DNA of 64,000 nucleotides from JACJYC01 sp964558465 (lineage in GTDB: Bacteria; Bacteroidota; Bacteroidia; Chitinophagales; Saprospiraceae). Shown here in pieces: positions 1 to 8,081 of this stretch. Under the pieces are notes generated by a model. It was not told the origin of the DNA. It searched no databases and saw only the letters and a program-made list of their open reading frames with translations. A program made the position numbers and the translations under genes. Every line of letters begins with the position of its first letter. Positions within the stretch are counted from its first letter, which is position 1. The stretch covers positions 1 to 64,000 of the forward strand of contig CAZLEF010000021.1 in the NCBI GenBank assembly GCA_964558465.1, in the 5' to 3' direction.

Positions 1-205
1 GTTTTTTTTTTTTTTTTTATTTGGGGTGTTTTTGTTGTTTTGCTTTTTTTTTTTTTTTGGGGGTGGGGGGGGGGGGGGTGTTGGGTTGGGGGTGAGAGGG
101 GTGAGAGGGGTGAGAGGGGTGAGAGAGGTGAGAGGGGTGAGAGAGGGTGAGAGGGGTGAGAGAGGTGAGAGGGGTGAGAGGGGTGAGAGGGGTGAGATCC
201 GACTA
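1..205. repeat. low-complexity window start: T-runs, G-run and GAGAGGGGT near-tandem repeats
   Basis: The first 60 bases are nearly all T with some G. A G-run follows (about 59-78), then about a dozen degenerate copies of a 9-base unit GAGAGGGGT up to about 196. Because the unit length is a multiple of three, a glycine/arginine-rich frame stays open through it, but there is no sign of a real protein. This is probably where an assembly contig ended. The array has the same character as the purine-rich 9-base arrays at 30.9 and 57.85 kb. Confidence 0.85.
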
Positions 206-227
206 CGCTAAAGGCTACGTCGAGGCG

Positions 228-268
228 CCACTTTTACATTTTGCATTACCACTTTTACATTTTGCATT
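228..268. repeat. exact 20-bp direct repeat just upstream of the first gene
   Basis: Two identical 20-base units (228-247 and 249-268) are separated by one base and end three bases before the ATG at 272. Each unit holds TACATTTT, one base off the Bacteroidota -7 element TAnnTTTG. The same kind of phrase (cattttgcatttt) recurs at about 53780-53815. It could supply a promoter or be intergenic filler; I cannot tell which. Confidence 0.6.
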
Positions 269-271
269 TTT

Positions 272-1042
272 ATGTACCAAACAGGATTATTCAACGGTAA
301 AACAGCCCTGGTGACCGGGGGCGCAACGGGGATCGGCTACGCCATCGCCGAACAGTTGCTGGCGCTTGGCGCACAGGTATTTATCGCCTCCAGAAAGGAA
401 GATAAACTGTCGGCGGCTGCAGAAAAACTATCGGAAACCGGCCATTGCGAATACAAGGTATGCGATATCCGGCAGCCGGAGCAGATTGCGGAACTGGCGG
501 AATTCATCCGGGCAAAAGCCGGACGGCTGGATATTCTGGTGAACAACGCCGGCGGGCAGTTCCCCTCTCTGGCCGAAGACCTGAGCGAAAAGGGCTGGAA
601 CGCCGTCGTCAACAACAACCTGAACGGTACCTGGTACATGACCCAGGCCATGGCCAAGGCGTTTTTTATACCGCAAAAAAGCGGCGTCATCCTCAATGTC
701 ATCGTCAATATTTACCGCGGATTTCCGGGGATGGCGCATACCGGCGCTGCCCGCGCCGGGGTGGACAACCTCACCAAATCGCTGGCCGTGGAATGGAGCA
801 AATACGGCATCCGGGTCAATGCCATTGCGCCGGGCATCATCCAGTCGTCCGGCCTGGATCATTATCCGCCTGAAATGTTGAAAGGCCTCGCAGATACCAT
901 TCCTATGAAACGGTTGGGGACCACCGAAGAGACGGCCTGGCTGGCCCTGTTCCTGATCGGCCCCATGGCGGAGTATATTACCGGCGAGACGGTTTATATC
1001 GACGGGGGGCAGCGGCTTTGGGGGCAGATCTTTCAGTTGTAG
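272..1042 (+). CDS. SDR-family oxidoreductase, PECR-like (trans-2-enoyl-CoA reductase type)
   Basis: A 256-residue NAD(P)H-binding Rossmann protein. The cofactor motif TGGATGIG lies at residues 15-22 and NNAG at 91-94, and the C-terminal GxxVxVDGG-like end is present. The usual catalytic YxxxK is absent: the position reads HTGAARAG (156-163), so Tyr and Lys are replaced by Thr and Arg. Peroxisomal trans-2-enoyl-CoA reductases (PECR) carry the very similar HSGAARAG, and the flanking residues (VDNLTKSLAVEW) also match that family. I infer an acyl-CoA or fatty-acid reduction role, which fits the acyl-CoA dehydrogenase 7 kb away but is not proven by it. The gene stands alone and converges on the next gene. 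ATG 272 is the only sensible start. Confidence 0.82.
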   Translation: MYQTGLFNGKTALVTGGATGIGYAIAEQLLALGAQVFIASRKEDKLSAAAEKLSETGHCEYKVCDIRQPEQIAELAEFIRAKAGRLDILVNNAGGQFPSLAEDLSEKGWNAVVNNNLNGTWYMTQAMAKAFFIPQKSGVILNVIVNIYRGFPGMAHTGAARAGVDNLTKSLAVEWSKYGIRVNAIAPGIIQSSGLDHYPPEMLKGLADTIPMKRLGTTEETAWLALFLIGPMAEYITGETVYIDGGQRLWGQIFQL

Positions 1043-1076
1043 GGCAGGCTGCTTTTATAGGGGAAAAAAGGATCGA

Positions 1077-1763
1077 TTAATTGCCGGCAAAAAAACGGTA
1101 AAAGTCGTATACCGTCAGCAAACTCTCCCCCTCATAATGCCTTCTGGGAATCAGCCGCTGCCGGTGCAGGTCCATCAGTTTTTCTTCCCGGGCCATCAGG
1201 CCGTAAATGGTGCGCATCACCTTGGAAAAACGTTCGATATCCGGCGAGATGGGGATATCCCGGCTGCCGATGGCGATCATCAGGCGTTTGAAAGCCTCAT
1301 GGTCGTAGAAGGTGTACTGGTCCGGGTAACGGAAGGCCAGGTACAGGGAGATCATCTGATAGTTGTCGTCGTGGTAATGGTTGTTTTCAACCGAGCGCGG
1401 GTTCTGGTGTTTGTATTCCTTCAATAACTGGTCGCAATGATAAACAAACCGGTCGGCCCGGCTGGTCAGGCCTTTGTTTTCATTGAACAGGTCCTTGAAC
1501 ATGCCCCGCACAAACTCCGGATCGACACCGATCAGGGACAGCATCACTTTTTTAGGCTCATAATTTTCGCGAAACCAGAACCGTCGGGTGACGGAGTTTT
1601 GCAGGCTGCGGTCGTACATGCCGGCCAGGTCCTCCGCGCCCACATCCCAGTTTTCCTGGAATATCCGCTGCGACTCCCATAGGAAAAGCCGGTCTTCCGC
1701 CTTGGGGGTTTGGAGGAAGGCTTCGTATTGGGCGAAGGCGGATTTGAGTTTTTGTAGTTGCAT
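1077..1763 (-). CDS. stand-alone protein resembling the N-terminal domain of McrB-like AAA proteins
   Basis: A 228-residue soluble protein with no signal peptide or membrane segment. From memory its central part (DRFVYHCDQLLKEYK, NNHYHDDNYQMISLYLAFR, IERFSKVMRTIYG) resembles the region before the AAA+ motor of large McrB-type GTPase/ATPase proteins in Bacteroidota. No Walker A or B motif is present, and no AAA or McrC nuclease gene lies next to it, so it is only the sensor or adaptor part. It is followed by ALDH7 on the same strand, 138 bases away across a repeat block. A plain conserved hypothetical is the alternative. Confidence 0.6.
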   Translation of the reverse strand: MQLQKLKSAFAQYEAFLQTPKAEDRLFLWESQRIFQENWDVGAEDLAGMYDRSLQNSVTRRFWFRENYEPKKVMLSLIGVDPEFVRGMFKDLFNENKGLTSRADRFVYHCDQLLKEYKHQNPRSVENNHYHDDNYQMISLYLAFRYPDQYTFYDHEAFKRLMIAIGSRDIPISPDIERFSKVMRTIYGLMAREEKLMDLHRQRLIPRRHYEGESLLTVYDFYRFFAGN

Positions 1764-1803
1764 GGATCGTTAAAGCGGGGTATTACGGTTTTTTGGGGTT
1801 GAC

Positions 1804-1905
1804 AATTGTTCATTGTTGTTCATTGTTGTTGGGGTAACGGCAGCATAACAATAATGAACCATCATAAACCATCATAAACAATAATGAACCATCATAAACC
1901 CCTAA
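1804..1905. repeat. intergenic phrase repeats with imperfect hairpin
   Basis: Reiterated phrases gttcattgtt on the left and ataatgaaccatcat (1851-1865, 1881-1895) on the right form an imperfect inverted repeat; 1818-1830 pairs with 1847-1859 with one mismatch. The same 15-base phrase occurs in reverse complement at 26424-26438. No gene is seen here. It lies downstream of the ALDH7 gene and upstream of the McrB-N-like gene, both leftward. Confidence 0.7.
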
Positions 1906-3428
1906 AAATCAAACTTGATCCCCTGCGCCAGCGGTATTTCCGTGCTGTAGTTGATCGTATTGGTTTGCCGGCGCATATAGGCTTTCCAGGCATCGGAGCC
2001 GCTTTCCCGGCCGCCGCCCGTTTCTTTTTCACCGCCGAAGGCGCCGCCGATCTCCGCGCCGCTGGTCCCGATATTGACATTGGCGATACCGCAGTCGGAG
2101 CCGTTGACCGAGAGGAAATATTCGGCTTCGCGAACGCTGTCGGTCATGATGGCCGATGAAAGCCCTTGCGGTACGTTGTTCTGGATGGCTACCGCTTCTT
2201 CCAGGGTATCGTATTTGATCAGGTACAGAATGGGCGCGAAGGTTTCGTGCTGTACGATGTCCATATCATTGTTCACCTCGGCGATACAGGGGCGCACATA
2301 ACAGCCGCTTTCGTACCCGGGGCCGGATAAAACCCCGCCTTCTACCACCATCTTGCCGCCTTCGGCCTTGATCCGTTCGATGGCGTTCAGATAGTTGTTG
2401 ACGGCGCCCTCGTCGATCAACGGCCCTACATGGTTGTGCTGGTCCAATGGGTTGCCGATGCGCAGTTGTTTGTAGGCGCCGGCCAGGTTCTTTTTCACGT
2501 CCTCAAAAATGCTTCTGTGCACGATCAGGCGCCGGGTGGAGGTGCAACGCTGTCCGGCCGTGCCAACCGCGCCGAATACTGCGCCGGTCAATACGATCTT
2601 GAGATTGGCGCTGGGGGTGACAATGATGGCATTGTTGCCGCCGAGTTCCAACAGGCTTCTCCCCAGGCGGCCGGCCACCACAGCGCCGACCACCTTGCCC
2701 ATGCGGGTAGAGCCCGTAGCAGATAAAAGCTGGATCCTTGGGTCTTTGGTGAGGAATTCGCCTACCCGGTAGTCGCCGTTGATGATGCAACTCACGCCTT
2801 CCGGCACGTCATTGGCTTCCAGCACACGCTGCAGTATGTTCTGACAGGCAATGCCGCAGAGCGGTGTTTTTTCGGAAGGTTTCCAGATACAGACGTCGCC
2901 GCAGACCAGGGCGATCATCGCATTCCAGGACCAAACGGCCACCGGGAAATTAAAGGCGGAAATAATGCCCACCGGGCCCAGGGGATGCCATTGCTCGTAC
3001 ATCCGGTGTTTGGGCCGTTCGGAGTGCATGGTCAGGCCGTACAACTGCCGGGAAAGTCCTACCGCAAAGTCGCAGATATCGATCATCTCCTGGACTTCGC
3101 CAAAACCCTCCTGCAGGCTTTTGCCCATTTCGCAAGACACCAGCCGGCCCAGCGGATCTTTAAATTTGCGCAGTTCCTCACCGTATTGCCGCACGATCTC
3201 TCCGCGTTTGGGGGCCGGGATCTGCCGCCAGATGGGGAAAGCTTCCATTGCTTTTTCCATAAGGGCCTCGTATTCTTCCGGGGAGGTTTTGCTGACGCTG
3301 CCGATCCATTGGCCATCAACGGGCGAAACGGACCGGATATATTTTCCGGAATTGGTGGATTCGAGGCCGGTGCTGGTTCCGGCGTTGTGTTTGCGCAGGC
3401 CAAGTTGCCGCAGAAAACGATTGTCCAT
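1902..3428 (-). CDS. ALDH7-type aldehyde dehydrogenase (alpha-aminoadipic semialdehyde dehydrogenase-like)
   Basis: A 508-residue NAD-dependent aldehyde dehydrogenase. The general base Glu261 sits in LLELGGNNA and the nucleophile Cys295 in AGQRCTSTRR. AFNFPVAVWSWNA (158-170) and ELGGNNAIIV are typical of the ALDH7/antiquitin group, which oxidises alpha-aminoadipate semialdehyde in lysine breakdown and related aldehydes. The family assignment is firm; the exact substrate is inferred. The start is ATG 3428, and 59 bases separate it from yqeY upstream on the same strand. Confidence 0.88.
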   Translation of the reverse strand: MDNRFLRQLGLRKHNAGTSTGLESTNSGKYIRSVSPVDGQWIGSVSKTSPEEYEALMEKAMEAFPIWRQIPAPKRGEIVRQYGEELRKFKDPLGRLVSCEMGKSLQEGFGEVQEMIDICDFAVGLSRQLYGLTMHSERPKHRMYEQWHPLGPVGIISAFNFPVAVWSWNAMIALVCGDVCIWKPSEKTPLCGIACQNILQRVLEANDVPEGVSCIINGDYRVGEFLTKDPRIQLLSATGSTRMGKVVGAVVAGRLGRSLLELGGNNAIIVTPSANLKIVLTGAVFGAVGTAGQRCTSTRRLIVHRSIFEDVKKNLAGAYKQLRIGNPLDQHNHVGPLIDEGAVNNYLNAIERIKAEGGKMVVEGGVLSGPGYESGCYVRPCIAEVNNDMDIVQHETFAPILYLIKYDTLEEAVAIQNNVPQGLSSAIMTDSVREAEYFLSVNGSDCGIANVNIGTSGAEIGGAFGGEKETGGGRESGSDAWKAYMRRQTNTINYSTEIPLAQGIKFDF

Positions 3429-3487
3429 TGGTTTGATCTGGTTTTATCTGCCCGAAAAAAGGGCGAAATTGAATGAATGGAATAAAA

Positions 3488-3934
3488 TCAGGCCAGTAAT
3501 TTTTTGACCACTTCCGAAATGACCTTGCCTTCAGCGCGTCCGGCCAGTTGTTTGGATGCGATCCCCATCACCTTGCCCATGTCCTTCATGGAAGCGGCGC
3601 CGGTTTCCGCCATAATCTTTTTGATCTCGGCTTCCAGCGCCTCCGGGCTGAGTTGTGCCGGCAGGTACTGCTGGATGATCGCGATCTCCTCGCGCTCTAT
3701 GACCGCCAGGTCTTCGCGTTTTTGTTCTTCAAAAATGGCAAGGGAATCCCGGCGCTGTTTCACTAGCTTCTGCAGCAATTCGATCTCGCGTTCGGGGGTC
3801 ATTTCCTTCCCGCTGCCGTCGGTTTTAGCCAGTAAAAGGGCGGCCTTGATGGCGCGGACCCCCCGAAGGGCGGCCTGGTCATGGGCTTTCATTGCCGCTA
3901 CCAGGTCTTTGGTTATTTTTTCTTCCAGTGTCAT
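3488..3934 (-). CDS. GatB/YqeY-domain protein
   Basis: A 148-residue helical protein of the YqeY family: an N-terminal MTLEEKITKDLVAAMKAHD helix, the central LPAQLSPEALEAEIKKI segment, and the C-terminal MGKVMGIASKQLAGRAEGK motif. The fold resembles the tail domain of GatB, which contacts tRNA. Its role is not established, though it is widely linked to translation fidelity. Length is normal. Its start is next to a long G-rich repeat block that separates it from carB. The start codon is ATG 3934. Confidence 0.9.
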   Translation of the reverse strand: MTLEEKITKDLVAAMKAHDQAALRGVRAIKAALLLAKTDGSGKEMTPEREIELLQKLVKQRRDSLAIFEEQKREDLAVIEREEIAIIQQYLPAQLSPEALEAEIKKIMAETGAASMKDMGKVMGIASKQLAGRAEGKVISEVVKKLLA

Positions 3935-3937
3935 GTT

Positions 3938-4173
3938 TTTTTGGTTTGGAATGGTTTGGAATGGTTTGGAATGGTTTGGTGCTTCGCGTTTGGAATGGTT
4001 TGGAATAGTTTGGGGTGGTTTGGGGTGGTTTGGGGTGGTTCGCGTTTGGAATGGTTGGGGTAGTTGGAGTTTCAGTTCCTCAGTTCCTCAGTTGGGGTTA
4101 CTTCACCCGCCGATTGCGTTCCTCGCATCCTCCTCCGGCCGCCGTAGCCCAAAGGCGGAGGTGGCGCATCCTC
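3938..4173. repeat. GGTTTGGAAT phrase array plus dispersed 32-bp module
   Basis: From 3938 to about 4068 the phrases ggtttggaat and ggtttggggt repeat about a dozen times, followed by cagttcctcagttcctcagt. The segment 4142-4173 (around cccaaaggcggaggtggcg) occurs again in reverse complement at 57929-57960 with one mismatch. It can fold through CCGCC/GGCGG. The block fills the gap between carB and yqeY; I see no gene in it. Confidence 0.75.
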
Positions 4174-4181
4174 ACAAAAAG

Positions 4182-7022
4182 TTACCGGGTAAGATACATA
4201 TACCGTTGCCGGTCGAGTTCACGGAAGAAGGGGTCCGACAGATCCCGGATAAAACGGATCGCTTCCCCGGTGGATTTCATTTCAGGGCCCAGGTCTTTGT
4301 TGACGTTCGGGAATTTATCGAAACTGAACACAGGCACCTTGATAGCAAAGCCGCTGGGGCGGGGTTTGATGTCAAAATCCTTCAGTTTGTGGGTGCCCAG
4401 CATGACTTTGGTAGCGATCTGGAGGTAAGGTACCTGGTAGGCTTTGGCGATGAAAGGCGTCGTCCGGCTGGCCCTGGGGTTGGCTTCGATCACATAGACC
4501 TTGTCCCGTTCCTCGGGGTTTCTGGCGGTTTTTATGGCAAACTGCACATTCAGCAACCCTTTGGTGTTCAGCGCTTTTGCCAGTTTTTCGGCGTATTCAA
4601 CCATGGTATTGACCGCATCTACCGAAAGGCTGTAGGTGGGCAATACGGCCGAACTGTCGCCGGAATGAATGCCTGCCGGCTCAATATGTTCCATAATGCC
4701 CATAACATGGACGTCTTCACCGTCGCAGATACAATCGATCTCGGCTTCTTTGGCGCGTTCCAGGAACTGATCGATCAGCACCTTGTTGTCGGGCATATGT
4801 TTGAAGATGGTCAGTACATGCCTTTCCAGTTCTTCGTCGTTGATGACAATGCGCATATTTTGACCGCCTAAAACGTAGGAAGGCCGGACCAGCACCGGGT
4901 AACCGACCGTGTGCGCGATCCTGAGGGCCTCATCTGCATCGTTGGCTACGCCGTATTTAGGGTAGGGGATGTCGAGTTCCTTAAGCAAGCCGGAGAAAGC
5001 GCCCCGGTCTTCGGCGAGGTCCATATCCTTGAAGCTGGTGCCGATAATGGGGATGCCCTTTTCGTAAAATTTCTGGGCCATTTTCAAGGCGGTTTGCCCG
5101 CCAAGCTGCACAATAATACCCTCCGGTTTTTCCAGTTCTATGATCTCTTCGACGTGTTCCCAGAAGACGGGCTCAAAATAAAGTTTGTCGGCGATATCGA
5201 AGTCGGTGGAAACCGTTTCAGGGTTGCAATTGATCATGATGGCCTCATAACCTACATCCTTGATGGCCAGCAAGCCGTGGACACAACAATAATCGAACTC
5301 GATACCCTGGCCGATCCGGTTGGGACCAGACCCGAGCACAATAATTTTTTTCTTCCCGGGTGCAGGGACGCTTTCGTTTTCCTGGTCGAAAGTGGAATAA
5401 AAATACGGTGTCTGGGCTTCAAATTCAGCTGCGCAGGTATCCACCATTTTGTAGGTGCGCCGGATGCCCAGTTTTTTCCGGTATTGTTCCACTTCTTCCT
5501 CTTTGATCCGCAACAACCAGGCGATCTGGGCGTCGGAATACCCGGTTTCTTTTAATTCGCGGAAAAAATCTTCAGGGATGTCTTCGGCCACGTTGTATCG
5601 CATCACCTGTTCTTCCATTTTGACCAGCCGTTTGATCTGCTTGATGAACCAGGGGTCGATCTGCGTCAGTTTGTGCACTGTTTTTTCAGGAACGCCCAGC
5701 CTCAGGGCGTCTTTAAGCCGGAAAATGCGGTCATCGCTGGCGGCTTCCAGGCGTTCCAGCACATCGGTTGTGCGGATCCATTCCTTGATATCGGCGCCCA
5801 GGCCCATGCGGCCGGATTCGAGCGACTGGCAGGCTTTCTGGAGCGCTTCCAGGAAGTTGCGGCCGATGGCCATTACCTCGCCAACCGATTTCATTTGCAG
5901 GCCAAGCCGGTGATCGGACCCATGGAATTTATCAAAATTCCAGCGTGGCATTTTGACGATCACATAATCCAGGGTAGGTTCAAAAAAAGCCGATGTCGTT
6001 TTGGTGATCTGATTTTTGAGCTCATCCAGGTTATATCCGATGGCCAGTTTGGCCGAAATTTTGGCGATGGGGTAGCCGGTCGCCTTGGAGGCCAGCGCTG
6101 AAGAACGCGAAACCCGCGGATTGATCTCAATGACGATCAGGTCTTCAGTTTCAGGATTGAGGGCAAACTGGATATTGCAACCGCCGGAGAAATTGCCCAA
6201 CGACCGCATCGCCCTGATGGCCTGGTTGCGCATGTCCTGGTATGCGGTATCCGACAAGGTCATCGCCGGCGCCACCGTGATGCTGTCGCCGGTATGGATG
6301 CCCATAGGGTCGAGGTTTTCCACCACGCAGATGATGACGACGTTGTCATTGGCATCGCGCAGGAGTTCCAGTTCAAATTCCTTCCAGCCCAAAACCGCTT
6401 TTTCAACCAGGACCTCGTGGGTCGGCGAAAGGTTAAGCCCCCTGCGCAATGCGGCGTCAAACTCATCCTCTTTATGTACAAAAGCACCACCGGTGCCCCC
6501 CAAGGTGTAGGAAGGCCGGATCACAAGCGGGTAACCTATTTTTTGAGCAGCTTCCTTGCCTTCCAGGAATGAATTGGCGATATAGGATGGCGCTACACTC
6601 AGCCCGATATGGATCATATGCTGCCGGAAGGCCTCCCGGTTTTCGGTCAGCTCAATGGCGGCAATATCCACGCCGATCATCCGCACGCCATATTTTTCCC
6701 AGACGCCCTGCTGATCCGCTTCGATTGCCAGGTTCAGGGCCGTCTGTCCGCCCATCGTGGGTAAAACGGCGTCAATCCGGCGTTCTTCCAGGATCCGGAT
6801 AATACTTTCGACGGTAAGGGGAAGCAGGTAAATGTGATCGGCGGTTACCGGGTCGGTCATGATCGTTGCCGGGTTGGAATTGATCAGCGACACTTCAATG
6901 CCTTCTTCCCTGAGGGAGCGGGCCGCCTGGCTTCCGGAGTAATCAAATTCACAAGCCTGACCAATGATGATAGGGCCACTGCCAATGATGAGAACGGAAC
7001 GAATAGACTGATCTTTTGGCAT
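4182..7022 (-). CDS. carB: carbamoyl-phosphate synthase large subunit lacking the C-terminal allosteric domain
   Basis: A 946-residue protein that makes carbamoyl phosphate for pyrimidines and arginine from bicarbonate, ATP and glutamine-derived ammonia. Two homologous carboxyphosphate and carbamate synthase halves are visible, each with a dinucleotide-like start (LIIGSGPIIIGQACEFDYSG near residue 12; IVLGSGPNRIGQGIEFDY near 560) and an ATP-grasp core. The protein ends just after GPEMKSTGEA. In E. coli CarB about 130 more residues follow there, forming the methylglyoxal-synthase-like domain that binds UMP and ornithine. I recall similarly short CarB in other Bacteroidota. ATG 7022 is preferred over ATG 7052, because the latter falls inside the promoter core. 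No carA is in the window. Confidence 0.93.
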   Translation of the reverse strand: MPKDQSIRSVLIIGSGPIIIGQACEFDYSGSQAARSLREEGIEVSLINSNPATIMTDPVTADHIYLLPLTVESIIRILEERRIDAVLPTMGGQTALNLAIEADQQGVWEKYGVRMIGVDIAAIELTENREAFRQHMIHIGLSVAPSYIANSFLEGKEAAQKIGYPLVIRPSYTLGGTGGAFVHKEDEFDAALRRGLNLSPTHEVLVEKAVLGWKEFELELLRDANDNVVIICVVENLDPMGIHTGDSITVAPAMTLSDTAYQDMRNQAIRAMRSLGNFSGGCNIQFALNPETEDLIVIEINPRVSRSSALASKATGYPIAKISAKLAIGYNLDELKNQITKTTSAFFEPTLDYVIVKMPRWNFDKFHGSDHRLGLQMKSVGEVMAIGRNFLEALQKACQSLESGRMGLGADIKEWIRTTDVLERLEAASDDRIFRLKDALRLGVPEKTVHKLTQIDPWFIKQIKRLVKMEEQVMRYNVAEDIPEDFFRELKETGYSDAQIAWLLRIKEEEVEQYRKKLGIRRTYKMVDTCAAEFEAQTPYFYSTFDQENESVPAPGKKKIIVLGSGPNRIGQGIEFDYCCVHGLLAIKDVGYEAIMINCNPETVSTDFDIADKLYFEPVFWEHVEEIIELEKPEGIIVQLGGQTALKMAQKFYEKGIPIIGTSFKDMDLAEDRGAFSGLLKELDIPYPKYGVANDADEALRIAHTVGYPVLVRPSYVLGGQNMRIVINDEELERHVLTIFKHMPDNKVLIDQFLERAKEAEIDCICDGEDVHVMGIMEHIEPAGIHSGDSSAVLPTYSLSVDAVNTMVEYAEKLAKALNTKGLLNVQFAIKTARNPEERDKVYVIEANPRASRTTPFIAKAYQVPYLQIATKVMLGTHKLKDFDIKPRPSGFAIKVPVFSFDKFPNVNKDLGPEMKSTGEAIRFIRDLSDPFFRELDRQRYMYLTR

Positions 7023-7041
7023 CCTCTTTTGAAATTGGCGG

Positions 7042-7074
7042 CAAAGATACATCTAATCGCCGGAAACAGCCAAA
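7042..7074 (-). promoter_or_regulatory. carB promoter, Bacteroidota type
   Basis: On the minus strand TTTG (7074-7071) is followed after 21 bases by TATCTTTG (7049-7042), matching the Bacteroidota -33 TTTG and -7 TAnnTTTG elements. Transcription would begin about 13-15 bases before ATG 7022, and a purine stretch AAAAGAGG directly precedes that ATG. Confidence 0.62.
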
Positions 7075-7208
7075 CTCAGTTTAATCTGGTTTTCAAAAAC
7101 CTGAAATATCCGGGAAGTTTGAAATTCCATCTTTCCGGTCCTGGAAAAAGCCTGTACCCGTGCAACCCGTTCGGATAACTGTTGTCTTTCGGAAAAAATC
7201 TGCCACGT

Positions 7209-7949
7209 ATGAAAAAGATTCTCTTTTATCCTGGAAAGCTCGCCTTTCTGTTCACCTTTTCCATTTGCAGTATAAGCCTGTACGGGCAATGGGGGCTGGG
7301 CGAAACCGGCAACGGCAACGTGAAGGAAGAAAGCCGGGATCATTCAGGTTTTACAGCGATTGCAGCCAGCCACGGCATCGACGTTTATATTTCCCAGGGC
7401 GCCGCCGCCTCCGTTAAAGTAAAGACGGACGAAAATCTGCTGGACAATATCCTCACCAAAGTGGAAGACGGGGTACTCTATATGAAAGTGGAAGGCGCCG
7501 TGCGGAATACCAAAATTTTAGCCGTTTATATCACCATGAGCGATTTGCGCAAAATAAAAGGCAGCGGCGGTTCGGATATTTACGTCGAAGGCAAATTCCG
7601 TTTTTCCGAGCTCGAAATTGCCATGAGCGGTGGCAGCGACCTCTATATAAAGGATATGGAGGCTCAAAACGTGAATTGTGTAACCTCGGGCGGTTCAGAT
7701 ACCCACCTGGCCGGCAAAGCCGAAAAACTGACGGCGGAAGCCCAGGGCGGCAGCGATTTCAAGGCAAAAGACCTGATCGTGAGATCCTGCAAAGTCAGAG
7801 CCCATGGCGGTTCGGATGCCGTGGTGCATGTTACCGGTGAACTGGAAGTGGAAGCGCACGGCGCCAGCGATGTGGTTTATTATGGGAATCCCAAGGTCTT
7901 GAGCCAGAAAGCAAACGGCGCTTCTGATATTATTTCCAAAGACGAGTAG
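7209..7949 (+). CDS. exported GIN-domain (DUF2807) beta-helix protein
   Basis: A 246-residue protein with an N-terminal signal peptide (MKKILFYPGKLAFLFTFSIC, cleavage after about SLYGQ). It has the putative autotransporter-adhesin head domain DUF2807, now called GIN: FTAIAASHGIDVYISQG at the start, then strands separated by repeated GGSD or GASD turns (seven visible). Such proteins fold as right-handed beta-helices in the periplasm or on the surface; their function is unknown. An upstream in-frame start at 7182 would spoil the signal peptide, so ATG 7209 is chosen. It is divergent from carB and followed by a good terminator. Confidence 0.85.
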   Translation: MKKILFYPGKLAFLFTFSICSISLYGQWGLGETGNGNVKEESRDHSGFTAIAASHGIDVYISQGAAASVKVKTDENLLDNILTKVEDGVLYMKVEGAVRNTKILAVYITMSDLRKIKGSGGSDIYVEGKFRFSELEIAMSGGSDLYIKDMEAQNVNCVTSGGSDTHLAGKAEKLTAEAQGGSDFKAKDLIVRSCKVRAHGGSDAVVHVTGELEVEAHGASDVVYYGNPKVLSQKANGASDIISKDE

Positions 7950-8007
7950 CCTGTTCCGTATTTGTGGTATTAACCATCCATACCCAAAAGGCGATTGCCT
8001 GCAACAT

Positions 8008-8036
8008 AAGGGTCCTAAAAGGGGCCCTTTTTTATT
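8008..8036 (+). terminator. rho-independent terminator of the GIN-domain gene
   Basis: AAGGGTCC (8008-8015) pairs with GGGGCCCTT (8021-8029) through eight pairs including one G-T. The loop is short and a T-rich run follows, interrupted by one A. It lies 58 bases after the stop codon. Confidence 0.75.
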
Positions 8037-8054
8037 TTTGTCCTTCAGAATTGA

Positions 8055-8062
8055 TAAATTTG
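8055..8062 (+). promoter_or_regulatory. -7 promoter element before the acyl-CoA dehydrogenase gene
   Basis: TAAATTTG matches TAnnTTTG and ends 19 bases before the ATG. A TTTG lies upstream (8037-8040), but the spacing of 14 is shorter than usual. Confidence 0.45.
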
Positions 8063-8081
8063 CGGGGTAAAACCAAATAAA

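Noticed and set aside
26..211. Gly/Arg-rich open frame in the low-complexity start
   Set aside because: Translation of a simple repeat; no gene evidence.
3504..4871. 455-codon plus-strand frame across yqeY, the repeat block and carB
   Set aside because: Antisense to two certain genes, and it contains the low-complexity ggtttgg array.
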